A stretch of DNA of 64,000 bases from assembly GCF_030408775.1 (NCBI RefSeq), contig NZ_CP047210.1:1240001-1304000 (forward strand), given 5' to 3'. Under the pieces are notes generated by a model, which had not been told where the DNA came from, searched no databases, and saw only the letters and a program-made list of their open reading frames with translations. Every line of letters starts with the position of its first letter. Within the stretch, counting starts at the first letter, position 1. Positions 17,683 through 27,320 of this stretch are shown here, one piece after another. Source of the DNA: Corynebacterium fournieri. GTDB lineage: Bacteria > Actinomycetota > Actinomycetes > Mycobacteriales > Mycobacteriaceae. The translations under genes were made by a program, and so were the position numbers.

Positions 17683-18641
17683 GCGCTCCCATGGGTGTCC
17701 TCCACCCCCAGCTCAGCGGCCCGCTTATCGGCGAGCGACAGGAGCCTGCGGATGCGCCCGGCCACCGCGTCCTTGGTCATCTGCGGGTCCGCCAACCGCC
17801 CCAGCTCCTCCAACGACGCGTGGCGGTGCTCCACGCGCAAATAGCCGGCCTCGGCCAAATGCTCCGGCACGTCGTCGCCGAGGATTTCCATCGCGCGCTC
17901 CACGCGGGCCGCGGCCGCCGCGGCCGCCTGGGCCGAACGGCGGGTGTTCGCGTCGTCGAACGTAGCCAACCTGCTGTTGGACTTCGCCTTCACCGCGCGC
18001 GACTCCCGCTTGGTGTCCCACTCGATGCGCGTGGCCTGCGCCCCCATTCGGCTGAGTAGGATGCCGATGGCTTCACCGTCGCGCAAGGTCACCCGCTCGA
18101 TGCCGCGCGTCTCTCGCGTCTTGGCGGTCAGCCCCATGCGGCGGGCGAGCCCGACGAGCGCGAGCGCGGCCTCCTGCCCCGGGCACGCCACCTCCAGCGC
18201 AGCGGTGCGGCCCGGCTCGGCCAGGCGTCCGCGGGCGAGGAACGCTCCACGCCACGCGGCTTCCACTCCCGCCATCGGGCCGGAGATGACCTGCCGCGGC
18301 ATGCCCACAACGGGGTGGCCAGAGCCGGTAACCAGCTTCAGGCGGCGGATCACATCGGCCGCGCCTTCGCCGACACGCACCTCGTATCGCGGCTCGCGGC
18401 TGCCTGCGGAAGACGAAACGAGCTCCACCGCTGCGTCGACCGCGCACAGGTCAGCGATAGTGCCAGCGAGACGGCGGGCCACGGCCTCCTCCTCAAAGTC
18501 GGCCACAATCTCAACGCCGCCCTCGGTGTGCCGCAACTCGCCCCCGAAACGGATGAGCGCGGTCGCCTCGGCAGCACGCACGTCAAGCGTGCCGCCGGTG
18601 GCCCGCAACAGCTCATCCTTCACCTTGGCAGTGAGCGCCAC
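17673..18641 (-). CDS. whiA: WhiA-family sporulation/division transcription regulator
   Basis: A 322-residue protein with the LAGLIDADG-like N-terminal domain (MALTAKVKDELLRATGG, then TALIRFGGELR) and the C-terminal WhiA helix-turn-helix (LAEAGYLRVEHRHASLEELGRLADPQMTKD is split over its two helices). In actinobacteria WhiA controls cell-division genes together with WhiB-type partners. The GTG start follows GGGGAGG. It is the last gene of the uvrC-rapZ-yvcK-whiA operon, a conserved order in Gram-positive bacteria. Confidence 0.93.
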   Translation of the reverse strand: MALTAKVKDELLRATGGTLDVRAAEATALIRFGGELRHTEGGVEIVADFEEEAVARRLAGTIADLCAVDAAVELVSSSAGSREPRYEVRVGEGAADVIRRLKLVTGSGHPVVGMPRQVISGPMAGVEAAWRGAFLARGRLAEPGRTAALEVACPGQEAALALVGLARRMGLTAKTRETRGIERVTLRDGEAIGILLSRMGAQATRIEWDTKRESRAVKAKSNSRLATFDDANTRRSAQAAAAAAARVERAMEILGDDVPEHLAEAGYLRVEHRHASLEELGRLADPQMTKDAVAGRIRRLLSLADKRAAELGVEDTHGSATT

Positions 18642-18686
18642 CGGCGCCTCCCCTCGTTACGTACAGCTATCAGATCGACCAGCATT

Positions 18687-19652
18687 CTAGCGCGGCCGAC
18701 CAAGCGTCTTGAGCGCAGCTGCTAGTTGCTTCGGGTCGTGCCGGTTCAGCGGCGCGCCGACGGCGTCCACCTCGCGCAGCGGGGCGAAGACCACCTCTGC
18801 ATCCAGCCGGGCGGCCGCGCGGGCAATGTTGTCGCGCTCGCCATCAGAGGTCGCCGTGTGCTCGTCGGCTAGGAAGTAGTCCACGCGCAGCTGCGGGGCA
18901 TGCTGAGAAAACACGTGGATGTGGCGTTCGGTGGTAAAGCCGTGCGTCTCCCCCGCCTCCGGGGACAAGTTCAAAATCACAACGACTGTTGCGGATGTCT
19001 CGTTGAGGGCTTGGGCGATCTCCGGCACGAGAATGTGCGGAATCACCGAGGAGAACCAGGAACCGGGGCCGATGGTGACCACGTCGGCGTCCATGATCGC
19101 CTGGACCGCCGCCTCACTCGCAGCCGGCTCAGCCGGGGTGAGACGCACGCGGCGCACCGCTCCGGGGGTGGTAGCCACGGCTACCTGCCCGCGCACGGAG
19201 CGCAGCACCCGCGGGTCGTCGTCCAACCCCGCCACGTCCGCCTCGATATCCAGCGGCTGCGGGCACACCGGAATGACGCGCCCGGCGGAATCGGTCCACT
19301 CCGCCACCTGGTCCAGCGCCGCTTGGGTGTCGCCGAGGCGCTCCGCCAAGCCGGTGATGAGCAGGTTGCCCAGCGCGTGGCCCGCCATTGCGCCGTGCCC
19401 GCCGAACCGGTGCTGCAGCGTGTCGCGCCACGTTTCGCCGGCAGCACCCTCCGCAGTCAGCGCGGCCAGCGCCATGCGCAAATCGCCCGGCGGCACGATC
19501 GCCATCTCGCGGCGCAGGCGACCGGACGAGCCGCCGTCGTCGGCCACGGTGACCACAGCGTTGATCGACGACGCGCCGACCTGACGCGCAGCAGTGAGCG
19601 TCTGGTACAGACCGTGCCCTCCCCCGAGGCAGGTGAACGACGTATGGCTCAA
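18687..19652 (-). CDS. yvcK: YvcK/CofD-like gluconeogenesis factor
   Basis: A 321-residue member of the CofD/YvcK superfamily. It shows the N-terminal GGGHGLYQTL nucleotide loop and the DDGGSSGRLRRE motif shared with 2-phospholactate transferase. YvcK proteins bind UDP-sugars and link carbon metabolism to cell-wall synthesis; a CofD-like catalytic role is not assumed. A TTG start at 19652 follows AGAAGGATC. It is 45 bases upstream of whiA and 33 bases downstream of rapZ in the same transcript. Confidence 0.92.
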   Translation of the reverse strand: MSHTSFTCLGGGHGLYQTLTAARQVGASSINAVVTVADDGGSSGRLRREMAIVPPGDLRMALAALTAEGAAGETWRDTLQHRFGGHGAMAGHALGNLLITGLAERLGDTQAALDQVAEWTDSAGRVIPVCPQPLDIEADVAGLDDDPRVLRSVRGQVAVATTPGAVRRVRLTPAEPAASEAAVQAIMDADVVTIGPGSWFSSVIPHILVPEIAQALNETSATVVVILNLSPEAGETHGFTTERHIHVFSQHAPQLRVDYFLADEHTATSDGERDNIARAAARLDAEVVFAPLREVDAVGAPLNRHDPKQLAAALKTLGRPR

Positions 19653-19685
19653 TTGATCCTTCTTTCTTCGGCCAATGCGTCCCGG

Positions 19686-20597
19686 CTAGTGGCGGTCGAG
19701 GTCGCGGTGGATGACGCTGACATCCACCTGGCCCAGCTGGCGCAGCCGCTTGCCCACGGCTTCCGCCACCGCCACCGAACGGTGGTGGCCGCCCGTGCAG
19801 CCGATGCCGACGGTGATGAAGTCTTTGCCCTCGTGCCGGTAGCCGGACAGCGTGCTGGACAGCAGCTCGACAAAGTTGTCCACGTACTCGCTGGCACCAT
19901 CTTGGTTGAGCACGTAATCCGAGACCGCCTGATCCACGCCGCGGAACTCCCGGAGCTCCTCCACCCAGTAGGGGTTTGGCAGGAAACGAACGTCCAGCAC
20001 GATATCAGCGTCGCGCGGGGAGCCGTGCTTGAACCCGAAGGATTCGATGGTCACGTGCTGGCGGCCCACGGGTAGCTCGCCTACGGACGCCTCAACGGCG
20101 CGGCGCAGATCGTGCACGGAAAGGTTCGACGTGTCGATGATGACGTCGGCGCCGGCGCGCAGCTCCTCCATCGCCTCGCGCTCGCGCTCGATGCCGGACT
20201 GCAACGTGCCGTCGCCCTGCAGCGGGTGCGTGCGGCGCACCGAGTCGAAGCGGCGGATCAGCACATCGTCACGCGCCTCTAAAAACAGCACGAACGCCTG
20301 GTGGCCGCGCTCCTTGATCGCCGAGATCGTCTCCATCAGCGAGCCCTTGAACCGCTCCGCACGGATATCCGTGACCACAGCGAGTTTCTCCACCGGGGAA
20401 TCGTCGGCGGCGGCCAAATCCATCAGCTCCAAAATCAGCTGGGGCGGGAGGTTCTGGGAGACGAAAAATCCCTTGTCCTCGAACACCTTCGCCGCCGTGG
20501 ACAGTCCGCCACCGGACAGGCCCGTGATGATCACGGGGCGCATCGGGCTCGCGGAATCTTCCTGGGGCAACACGTGTGCGGTGGATGTTGTGGGCAT
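19686..20597 (-). CDS. rapZ: RapZ-like nucleotide-binding protein (YvcJ family)
   Basis: A 303-residue protein with the RapZ/YvcJ layout: an N-terminal kinase-like domain ([20 protein letters not shown]) and a C-terminal domain with [20 protein letters not shown], the anion-binding loop that senses glucosamine-6-phosphate in E. coli RapZ. The P-loop reads GLSGGGLST, so the usual basic residue (K or R) is replaced by Leu and ATP hydrolysis may be weak or lost. I chose the ATG at 20597, 7 bases after a TAGAAT box; another ATG lies at 20606. Operon with yvcK and whiA. Confidence 0.9.
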   Translation of the reverse strand: MPTTSTAHVLPQEDSASPMRPVIITGLSGGGLSTAAKVFEDKGFFVSQNLPPQLILELMDLAAADDSPVEKLAVVTDIRAERFKGSLMETISAIKERGHQAFVLFLEARDDVLIRRFDSVRRTHPLQGDGTLQSGIEREREAMEELRAGADVIIDTSNLSVHDLRRAVEASVGELPVGRQHVTIESFGFKHGSPRDADIVLDVRFLPNPYWVEELREFRGVDQAVSDYVLNQDGASEYVDNFVELLSSTLSGYRHEGKDFITVGIGCTGGHHRSVAVAEAVGKRLRQLGQVDVSVIHRDLDRH

Positions 20598-20604
20598 GCG
20601 TCTC

Positions 20605-20610
20605 ATTCTA
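20605..20610 (-). promoter_or_regulatory. -10 hexamer TAGAAT for leaderless rapZ
   Basis: TAGAAT on the minus strand ends 7 bases before the ATG at 20597, with no ribosome site between, which suggests a leaderless rapZ-yvcK-whiA transcript starting between uvrC and rapZ. Confidence 0.5.
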
Positions 20611-20651
20611 TCTAAGGGGGACGCGAAGCGCCGTCGAAAAGCACCCTGCGC

Positions 20652-22712
20652 TTATTGGTGCAAATGCGCGTAGATCGTCTCCGCCAATTTCGGCCCAACG
20701 CCCTTGACCTGCTGGATTTCCTCCACCGAGGCCTCTTTGATCTTCTTCAGCGAGCCGAAGTGCTTGACCAGGTCGGTGCGGCGGGCAGGCCCCAGCCCCG
20801 GCACCGCATCCAGCGCAGAGGCACGCATGCGCTTCGAGCGCTGCTGGCGGTGGTAGGTGATGGCGAAGCGGTGCGCCTCGTCTCGCACCTGCTGCAACAG
20901 GTACATGCCCTCCGAGTTACGCGGCAGGATGACCGGCTCGTCGTCGTCCGGTACCCAGACCTCCTCTAGGCGCTTGGCCAGGCCGATCAGCTGCACGTCG
21001 ACGATGCCCAGCTCGTCGAACACCTCCTGAGCGGCGGTGACCTGGGGCTTGCCGCCGTCGACGATGAACAGCTGCGGCGGGTAGGCGAAGCGCTTCGCCC
21101 CAGTCGCTTCGTCCGCTTCGTCGTCGAAGGTCTGCTGGTCCGCGATCTCGTCGGGGTTGGCCAGCTTGTCCTCGTTGTAGCGCTTGAAGCGGCGCCGGGT
21201 GACCTCCGCGATGGAGCCCACGTCGTTGGAGTGGCCGTCGCCCGCGGCCTCCTTAATGCGGTAGCGGCGGTAGTCGTTCTTCTTGGGCAGGCCGTCCTCG
21301 AACACGACGAGCGAGGCAACCACGTCGGTGCCTTGGATGTGCGAGATGTCGGTGCACTCGATGCGCAGCGGTGCCTCGTCCATGCCGAGCGCCTCTTGGA
21401 TGTCCTGCAACGCCTGGGAGCGCGCCGTGAGATCGCCGACGCGCTTGAGCTTGTGCTGGTGCAGCGCCTCGGAGGCGTTTTTGTGCACCGTCTCCATCAG
21501 CGCCCGCTTGTCGCCGCGCTGGGGCACGCGGATGTCCACCGGACCGCCGCGCAACTCCGCCAGGAGCGCGGAGACTTCCGCAAGCTCCGCCGGCAGTGTT
21601 TCCACCAAGATTTCGCGCGGCACCGGAAGCGGAGCCTCCGCCTTCGCGCGGGACTCCTGGTCCACGCCTCGGCGGCGCACCTTCTGCGCCTCAATCTTGC
21701 GGTCTTCCTCCTGCTCCAAGCGGGTGCGCTCCACCGCGTCCGAGTAGTACTGCACGAGGAAGTTCTGCATCAGTGTGGGCAGTGTCGGGTCGTGCTTGCC
21801 CTCCTCCAAGCGCTCGGAGGCGCCCGGTTCGTCGCCGGTTTTCTCCACCACCCAGCCGCGTTGGGCGCGGATGCGGCCGCCGCGGACGTTGAAGATCTGC
21901 ACCGCCGCCTCGAGCTCATCGGTGTCGAAGGCGACGATGTCGGCGTCCGTGTCCTGGCTCAGCACCACTGTCTGGCGTTCCATGACCTTCTTCACGGCGC
22001 CCAAGTCGTCGCGAAGCCGCGCCGCCTTTTCAAACTCCAGGTCCTCGCTGGCCTGCTGCATCTGCTGAGTGATCCCGCGCACCAGCTGATCCGTGCGTCC
22101 GGACATGAAGCCGAGGAAGCCCTGCACGATCTCGTCGTACTCCGCCTCGTTGACGCGCCCAACGCACGGGGCAGCGCACTTGTCGATGTAGCCCAACAGG
22201 CACGGCCTGCCCAGTGATTCGTGGCGGTTGAACACGCCGTTAGAGCAGGTGCGGATGGGAAAGACCCGGGTGAGCAGATCCAGCGTCTCGCGCACCGCCC
22301 AGGCGTGCGAGTACGGCCCGAAGTAGCGCACGCCTTTGCGCTTGGGGCCGCGGTAGAAAGACGCGCGCGGGTAGCGCTCCCGCACGCTGACCGCCAGCAT
22401 GGGGTACGTCTTGTCGTCGCGGTACATGACGTTGAACCACGGGTCGAAGCGCTTGATCCACGTGTATTCGAGCTGCAGCGCCTCCACCTCGGAGGCGACC
22501 ACGGTCCACTCCACGGAGGCGCCGGTGTAGACCATCTGGCGGGTGCGCGGGTGCAGCGTTTCCGGCGGTTGGAAGTAGTTGTTCAGGCGCGCGCGCAGGC
22601 TTTTCGCTTTGCCCACGTAGATGACGCGGCCGTCGCGGTCGCGGAATTTGTACACGCCCGGGTCTGTCGGGATGGTGCCCGGCGCCGGGCGGTAGCTCTG
22701 GGGATCCGCCAA
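20652..22712 (-). CDS. uvrC: Excinuclease ABC subunit C
   Basis: A 686-residue nucleotide-excision-repair nuclease. The GIY-YIG domain is at the N-terminus ([20 protein letters not shown]), a Cys-rich link follows ([15 protein letters not shown]), then the UVR/UvrB-binding motif around [14 protein letters not shown], the RNase H-like endonuclease with [18 protein letters not shown], and two helix-hairpin-helix motifs at the end. A TTG start at 22712 lies 3 bases after the stop of the PH-domain gene and after an AGGA site. Length is normal. Confidence 0.95.
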   Translation of the reverse strand: MADPQSYRPAPGTIPTDPGVYKFRDRDGRVIYVGKAKSLRARLNNYFQPPETLHPRTRQMVYTGASVEWTVVASEVEALQLEYTWIKRFDPWFNVMYRDDKTYPMLAVSVRERYPRASFYRGPKRKGVRYFGPYSHAWAVRETLDLLTRVFPIRTCSNGVFNRHESLGRPCLLGYIDKCAAPCVGRVNEAEYDEIVQGFLGFMSGRTDQLVRGITQQMQQASEDLEFEKAARLRDDLGAVKKVMERQTVVLSQDTDADIVAFDTDELEAAVQIFNVRGGRIRAQRGWVVEKTGDEPGASERLEEGKHDPTLPTLMQNFLVQYYSDAVERTRLEQEEDRKIEAQKVRRRGVDQESRAKAEAPLPVPREILVETLPAELAEVSALLAELRGGPVDIRVPQRGDKRALMETVHKNASEALHQHKLKRVGDLTARSQALQDIQEALGMDEAPLRIECTDISHIQGTDVVASLVVFEDGLPKKNDYRRYRIKEAAGDGHSNDVGSIAEVTRRRFKRYNEDKLANPDEIADQQTFDDEADEATGAKRFAYPPQLFIVDGGKPQVTAAQEVFDELGIVDVQLIGLAKRLEEVWVPDDDEPVILPRNSEGMYLLQQVRDEAHRFAITYHRQQRSKRMRASALDAVPGLGPARRTDLVKHFGSLKKIKEASVEEIQQVKGVGPKLAETIYAHLHQ

Positions 22713-22715
22713 CGC

Positions 22716-23249
22716 TTAGTCCTGCGGCATGTACTTGGCTTCGAGCGCGCGGAACTGCTCCACGGCCCGCAGAGCTTTTTCCTTGTCGCCGGATTGGATG
22801 GCCCACAGCGGGACGTATTCGAAATCAGGCAGCTCGAGGCGCGCCATGCGCGAGCCTTTGGGAAAGCTCAGCCCGTAGATCACGACCCACGGGTAGAAGC
22901 GGGTGCCGACGATGTTGCGCACCTCTACCCCGTCGGCATTCGCGCGCACGCGAGGCCGGGTCAGCGCTATCCAGGACAGCGCGGAAATGATCAGCCCCAC
23001 GCCGATGAAGGCGAACTTGTCCAAGCCGGTGATGGCCACGCCCGTGAATTCGGCGTCCACGGCCCACGCCATGAACACGTGCACGGCCATGACCAGCACG
23101 ATCCACCCGAGCGCCACGTTGCGCAGGAACGGCGAGGACAGCTCGAGCTCCCACGGCTTGGTGGTGGTCACCGCGTGGGGGTCGAGCGCGTTGAGGTAGG
23201 CGAGCTCCCTGTCGTCCGTCAGTCCCGTGGGGTTGTGCGGTGCGTCCAC
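22716..23249 (-). CDS. PH-domain-containing membrane protein
   Basis: A 177-residue protein with two hydrophobic helices (NVALGWIVLVMAVHVFMAWAV and FAFIGVGLIISALSWIAL) followed by a small domain (RVRANADGVEVRNIVGTRFYPWVVIYGLSFPKG is the start of it), a pattern of the bacterial PH-like membrane family. Function unknown; it regularly precedes uvrC in corynebacteria. The GTG at 23249 is preferred to the one at 23255, which is only 2 bases from the AAGGAG site. Confidence 0.75.
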   Translation of the reverse strand: MDAPHNPTGLTDDRELAYLNALDPHAVTTTKPWELELSSPFLRNVALGWIVLVMAVHVFMAWAVDAEFTGVAITGLDKFAFIGVGLIISALSWIALTRPRVRANADGVEVRNIVGTRFYPWVVIYGLSFPKGSRMARLELPDFEYVPLWAIQSGDKEKALRAVEQFRALEAKYMPQD

Positions 23250-23299
23250 TGACACTCTCCTTCAAGCACTCGAGCTGGTTGCTTATGGACGTCTACAGC

Positions 23300-23315
23300 G
23301 CCCACGCCTTTGGGC
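23300..23315 (-). terminator. Small hairpin after ribH
   Basis: GCCCA and TGGGC pair around a 6-base loop just after the ribH stop. No U-tract follows, so termination here is only suggested by its position at the end of the rib operon. Confidence 0.3.
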
Positions 23316-23320
23316 TTACC

Positions 23321-23806
23321 TTAGCCTTTCAACGGCAAGGCACGAACTTTGCGCAGTTCGGCGGCCGCACCGGCGGCCGCGCGCATCGCCTCTGCGCCCT
23401 TGTCTTCCTTGGCGTCCTCGCCGCCGGCGCGCTCGTAGGCCTGGTCCTCGTCTTCGACGGTGAGCACGCCGTTGCCCACCGGCGTCTGCTCGTCCAGGGC
23501 GATGCGGGTCAGCCCCGCCGTCACGGAGTCGCACACGTACTGGAAGTGGGCGGTTTCGCCGCGGATGACGCAGCCGAGGGCGACCACCGCGTCGTAACGC
23601 TTGGCGCAGGCCTGCACCACCACCGGCAGCTCAAGTGAGCCGGCGACGGCGTACTCCTCGACTTTGACGCCGAGCTCCCGGGCCTCGTCGCGTGCGCCGT
23701 TGCGCAGCAGGTCGACGACCTTGTCGTTCCAGCGGGTGTAGACGACCGCGATGGTCATGCCCTCCGCCTGTATGGAATAGTCCTCGGGTGCTCCGCTCGA
23801 TGCCAC
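23321..23806 (-). CDS. ribH: 6,7-dimethyl-8-ribityllumazine synthase
   Basis: A 161-residue lumazine synthase that condenses the ribityl-pyrimidine with 3,4-dihydroxy-2-butanone-4-phosphate. Motifs seen are TRWNDKVVDLL, VAGSLELPVVVQACA and VALGCVIRGETAHFQYVCD, with the catalytic His in the last. The GTG start follows AAGGAG at a good distance. It is the last gene of the rpe-ribD-ribE-ribBA-ribH operon. Confidence 0.95.
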   Translation of the reverse strand: MASSGAPEDYSIQAEGMTIAVVYTRWNDKVVDLLRNGARDEARELGVKVEEYAVAGSLELPVVVQACAKRYDAVVALGCVIRGETAHFQYVCDSVTAGLTRIALDEQTPVGNGVLTVEDEDQAYERAGGEDAKEDKGAEAMRAAAGAAAELRKVRALPLKG

Positions 23807-23815
23807 TGCTGCTCC

Positions 23816-25090
23816 TTAGTTGGGGTACCCCGGATGGGCCGTGAGCCACTCGCCCACGCCGGGCAAGTCGTGGCCCATTCGGTCGCGCTTGGTGCGCAGG
23901 TACGCGATGTTGTTGTGTGTTGGAACGATCTCGATCCTACTGCGACGAGCCACCTCGAGGCCGTAACCCACCAGCGCGTCGGATTTGCCCGGGTTGTTGC
24001 TGAGCAGGTCGATGGATTCCACCCCCAAATCGGCCAGAATTTGGCCGGCCGCGTAATACTCGCGCGCGTCCTCCGGCAGCCCTTGCTCGACGTTCGCGTC
24101 CACGGTATCCAGGCCGCCGTCCTGCAGCGTGTAGGCCTTCAGTTTGGACATGAGGCCGATGCCCCGCCCCTCGTGCCCGCGCAGGTAGACCACCACGCCT
24201 TGCCCGGCTTCCTGCACCCGCCGCATGGATTCGTGCAGCTGCGGGCCGCAATCGCAGCGCTTCGACGCGAAGGCGTCTCCTGTCAGGCACTCGGAGTGCA
24301 CCCGCACCAGCACGTCGCAGGCGTCGCGCAGCTTGTCCACGTCTCCGGCAACCAGAGCCACGTGCTCCACCCCGGTCACTGTGTCGCGGTACCCCACCGC
24401 GGTGAAGTCGCCGAACTCGGTGGGCAGGCTCGCCTCGGTGACGCGTTCCACGAAGTGCTCGCGACGCTGGCGGTAGTCGATGAGCTGCTCGATGGAGATC
24501 ATCGGCAAGTTGTGCGCATCGGCAAAGCGGCGCAGCTCGTCGAAGCGCGCCATGTCGGTCGGGTCGTCCTCGGAGACGATCTCGCACAGCGCCCCCACAG
24601 GCGCCTTGCCGGCGAGGCGCGCGAGGTCCACCGCCGCCTCGGTGTGTCCGGGGCGCGCGAGCACGCCGCCCTCTCGGGCGCGCAGCGGCACCACGTGGCC
24701 GGGGCGCGTGAACGACGCGGGGGTGGCGGAGGCGTTTGCAAGCAGCGCAATCGTCGTCGCTCGCGAACGCGCCGAAATACCGGTGGTGCCTGTGGCCGCG
24801 TCGACGGTGACCGCGTACGCGGTGCCGTGCAGGTCCTGGTTGTCCGCCGTCATCGGCGGCAGCTCGAGCGCCGTGGCGCGCTCGCCCGACATGGAAACGC
24901 AGATGTAGCCAGAGGTGTGGCGCACCATGAACGCCACCAGCTCAGGGGTGGCGTCTGCGGCGGCGAAGATGAGGTCGCCCTCGTTTTCCCGGTCCTCGCT
25001 GTCCACGACGACCACGGCCTTGCCAGCCTGTATCGCAGCAATGGCGTCGTCGACGCTGTCCAAGCTGTTGTGGGAATGCATAGCGGTCAA
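23816..25090 (-). CDS. ribBA: Bifunctional 3,4-DHBP synthase / GTP cyclohydrolase II
   Basis: A 424-residue fusion making two riboflavin precursors. The N-terminal RibB half (to about residue 210) has [15 protein letters not shown] and [24 protein letters not shown]; the C-terminal RibA half has the zinc ligands in [20 protein letters not shown] and the GTP site [16 protein letters not shown] use the TTG at 25090, which follows AGGGA; an ATG at 25081 would remove three residues. It starts 3 bases after the ribE stop. Confidence 0.94.
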   Translation of the reverse strand: MTAMHSHNSLDSVDDAIAAIQAGKAVVVVDSEDRENEGDLIFAAADATPELVAFMVRHTSGYICVSMSGERATALELPPMTADNQDLHGTAYAVTVDAATGTTGISARSRATTIALLANASATPASFTRPGHVVPLRAREGGVLARPGHTEAAVDLARLAGKAPVGALCEIVSEDDPTDMARFDELRRFADAHNLPMISIEQLIDYRQRREHFVERVTEASLPTEFGDFTAVGYRDTVTGVEHVALVAGDVDKLRDACDVLVRVHSECLTGDAFASKRCDCGPQLHESMRRVQEAGQGVVVYLRGHEGRGIGLMSKLKAYTLQDGGLDTVDANVEQGLPEDAREYYAAGQILADLGVESIDLLSNNPGKSDALVGYGLEVARRSRIEIVPTHNNIAYLRTKRDRMGHDLPGVGEWLTAHPGYPN

Positions 25091-25092
25091 GA

Positions 25093-25680
25093 CTATCCCT
25101 GCACCATCTTCTCAACGTATTTAGCCAGCACGTCCACCTCGAGGTTGACGTGCTCGCCCGGAGTGAGATCGCCCGCGGTGGTCTCGCGCAGCGTGGTGGG
25201 AATCAGCGAAACCTCGAAATAGCCCTCGCCCACAGCTGAGACCGTCAACGACGTGCCGTTGACGGCGATGGAGCCCTTCTCCACGACGTAGCGGTCCACC
25301 TGCTTAGGCAGCGTGAACCGCAGCACCTCCCAGTGCTCGGAGGGGGTGCGCGAGACAAGTTCGGCCACCGCGTCGACGTGCCCCTGCACGATGTGGCCGC
25401 CCATGCGCTGCCCGGCGGCCAGGGCGCGCTCGAGGTTCACCTTCGATCCGGCCTCGTACGTGCCCAGCCGGGAGCGGTCGAGCGTTTCCTGCATCACATC
25501 TGCGGTGAACACGTCGCCGGCGTTGTCCACCACGGTCAGGCACACCCCGTCCACGGCGATGGAATCGCCGGGGGCGGCATCCTCGGTGACCTTGGGGGCG
25601 CGAACCGCGATCCTCACGGCACTGCCCAGGCTGTCCAGCTGCTCTACCGCTCCAATTTCCTCAACGAGACCCGTAAACAT
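25093..25680 (-). CDS. ribE: Riboflavin synthase, alpha chain
   Basis: A 195-residue enzyme made of two similar beta-barrel repeats, [10 protein letters not shown]...VDGVCLTV and [13 protein letters not shown]...VNGTSLTV, as usual for this family. It dismutates two lumazines into riboflavin. Its start overlaps the end of ribD by 20 bases. No FMN riboswitch was seen in front of the operon. Confidence 0.95.
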   Translation of the reverse strand: MFTGLVEEIGAVEQLDSLGSAVRIAVRAPKVTEDAAPGDSIAVDGVCLTVVDNAGDVFTADVMQETLDRSRLGTYEAGSKVNLERALAAGQRMGGHIVQGHVDAVAELVSRTPSEHWEVLRFTLPKQVDRYVVEKGSIAVNGTSLTVSAVGEGYFEVSLIPTTLRETTAGDLTPGEHVNLEVDVLAKYVEKMVQG

Positions 25681-26659
25681 CTTTCTCCATTTCTACGACC
25701 ACGTCCCCGCCGACGGCACGGACAGAGACGGTGCGGAAGCGACGCGCGTTCGCGATCGTGCCGGCAACGGCGCGATTCAACACCCCGCGGCCCGCCCCGA
25801 GCAGCGCCGGGGCGATGTAGGCCTGCACCGCATCCACGCAATCCAGCTCGAGGAAGCTAGCGGCGAGACCGGCACCGCCTTCCACCAGCACGTCGCGCGC
25901 GCCGGCCTCCCACAGTGCGTCGAGCGCCTCTTGCGGGGTGGCGTACTGCTCGAAGCCCATGCGGGTGAGGTTGCCCTCGGGCACCTCGCGGGTACCCACG
26001 ACCACGCGGCGGGGCTGGTGCGGCCGCAGCGTGCCGTCCGGAAAGCGCGCCGTCAACGATGGGTTATCCGCAATTGCGGTGCCGGTACCGACGACGACGG
26101 CGTCGCGTCTGGCCCGGTCCTCGTGCACCAGCTCGCGCGCGGCTTCTCCGGTGATCCACTGCGAGGTGCCGTCTGCGGCCGCGGTGAACCCGTCGAGGGT
26201 GGACGCGAACTTCAATGTCACACTCGGCCGGTTGTGGTGCACCGACCGCAGCCACGGCTGCAGCGCGTCGATGCGGGTGGGCTGGTGGCGCACCTCGACG
26301 CCGTGTTTGCGCAGGTACTCGGCTCCGCCCGCCGCGGGTGCGAACGGGTCGGCGGTGCAATAGACCACCCTGGCAACGCCGGCCTCCACCAGCGCTTGCG
26401 TACACGGTCCGGTCCGCCCGGTGTGATTGCACGGCTCGAGCGTCACCACGGCGGTCGCCCCGCGGGCGCGCTGCCCCGCCTCACGCAGCGCGTTGATTTC
26501 GGCGTGGGGCCCGCCTGCCGGCGCGGTGCCCCCGGTAGCGATGAGCTCGCCGTCTGCGCTGACTATTGCGCATCCCACCGGCGGATTCGGCGAAGTCGTG
26601 CCGCGCACCTCCTCGCCAGCGGCGATGGCCGCCGCAAGCGCTTGGTCGTCGGAGGTCAC
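25661..26659 (-). CDS. ribD: Bifunctional riboflavin deaminase/reductase RibD
   Basis: A 332-residue fusion. The N-terminal cytidine-deaminase-like domain has the zinc site GGPHAEINAL and PCNHTGRTGPC; the C-terminal reductase domain has LKFASTLDGFTAAADGTSQWITGE and the late motif VLVEGGAGLAASFL. It carries out deamination and then side-chain reduction in riboflavin synthesis. The GTG at 26659 overlaps the rpe stop (GTGA). The frame stays open far upstream but that part is out-of-frame rpe sequence. Confidence 0.93.
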   Translation of the reverse strand: MTSDDQALAAAIAAGEEVRGTTSPNPPVGCAIVSADGELIATGGTAPAGGPHAEINALREAGQRARGATAVVTLEPCNHTGRTGPCTQALVEAGVARVVYCTADPFAPAAGGAEYLRKHGVEVRHQPTRIDALQPWLRSVHHNRPSVTLKFASTLDGFTAAADGTSQWITGEAARELVHEDRARRDAVVVGTGTAIADNPSLTARFPDGTLRPHQPRRVVVGTREVPEGNLTRMGFEQYATPQEALDALWEAGARDVLVEGGAGLAASFLELDCVDAVQAYIAPALLGAGRGVLNRAVAGTIANARRFRTVSVRAVGGDVVVEMEKDVYGSR

Positions 26660-27315
26660 TGCCGGGCCTCGCGCGCCAGCTCGCGCAGCCGCTCCACCGC
26701 CTCGGCCGGGTTGTCGGCGCCGAAGACTGCGGAACCGGCCACGAACGCGTCCACACCGGCTGCGGCGGCCTGCGCGATGGTGGCGCCCGCGATGCCGCCG
26801 TCGATGCCGATGACGGTGTCCAGACCAGCCTCGGCGATGCGGTCGCGCAGTACCATCACCTTGTCCAACACCTCCGGCATGAACTTCTGGCCGCCGAAGC
26901 CGGGCTCCACGCTCATCACCATGACCTCGTCGAAGTGCGACAGGTCGTCCAAGTACGGCTCGATGGCCGTGCCGGGCTTGATGGCAAAGCCGGATTGCAC
27001 TCCCAGCTCGCGGCACTGCTTCGCGGCCGCCACGTGGTCGTCGGTGGCCTCGACGTGGAACACCAAGCGGTCGCCGCCGGCCTTGGCGTAGGTGGCGAGC
27101 CAGCGCTCGGGCTCCTCGATCATCAGGTGCATGTCCAAAAACTGCTCCGTGACCCCGTCGACCGCCTTGGTCACGTCCGGGCCGAAGGAAAGGTTGGGTA
27201 CGAAATGGCCGTCCATGATGTCCACGTGGATCAGGTCCGCGTTCGCCACCTTGCGCACGTCGTCGCCGAGGGCGGCGTAGTTGGCCGCCAGAATTGATGG
27301 GGCAATCTGAATCAT
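26656..27315 (-). CDS. rpe: Ribulose-phosphate 3-epimerase
   Basis: A 219-residue TIM-barrel enzyme that interconverts ribulose-5-phosphate and xylulose-5-phosphate. Metal and catalytic residues appear in LIHVDIMDGHFVPNLSFG, in MHLMIEEP, in MVMSVEPGFGGQKF and in IGIDGGI. It begins 5 bases... before the rsmB stop on the same strand, and its end overlaps ribD by 4 bases, so it is co-transcribed with both. Its product supplies ribulose-5-phosphate for RibBA, which may explain its place in the rib operon. Confidence 0.95.
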   Translation of the reverse strand: MIQIAPSILAANYAALGDDVRKVANADLIHVDIMDGHFVPNLSFGPDVTKAVDGVTEQFLDMHLMIEEPERWLATYAKAGGDRLVFHVEATDDHVAAAKQCRELGVQSGFAIKPGTAIEPYLDDLSHFDEVMVMSVEPGFGGQKFMPEVLDKVMVLRDRIAEAGLDTVIGIDGGIAGATIAQAAAAGVDAFVAGSAVFGADNPAEAVERLRELAREARQ

Positions 27316-27320
27316 GGGTC

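Noticed and set aside
23308-23330. DtxR-box-like sequence near the ribH stop
   Set aside because: AAAGGCTAAGGTAA shares only about 10 of 14 positions with the DtxR core and lies at the 3' end of the rib operon, where it would not control an obvious iron gene.
26660-27016. Upstream extension of ribD to 27016
   Set aside because: The extra 119 residues are an Arg/Gly/His-rich out-of-frame reading of rpe; the GTG at 26659 gives the normal RibD N-terminus and a GTGA overlap.
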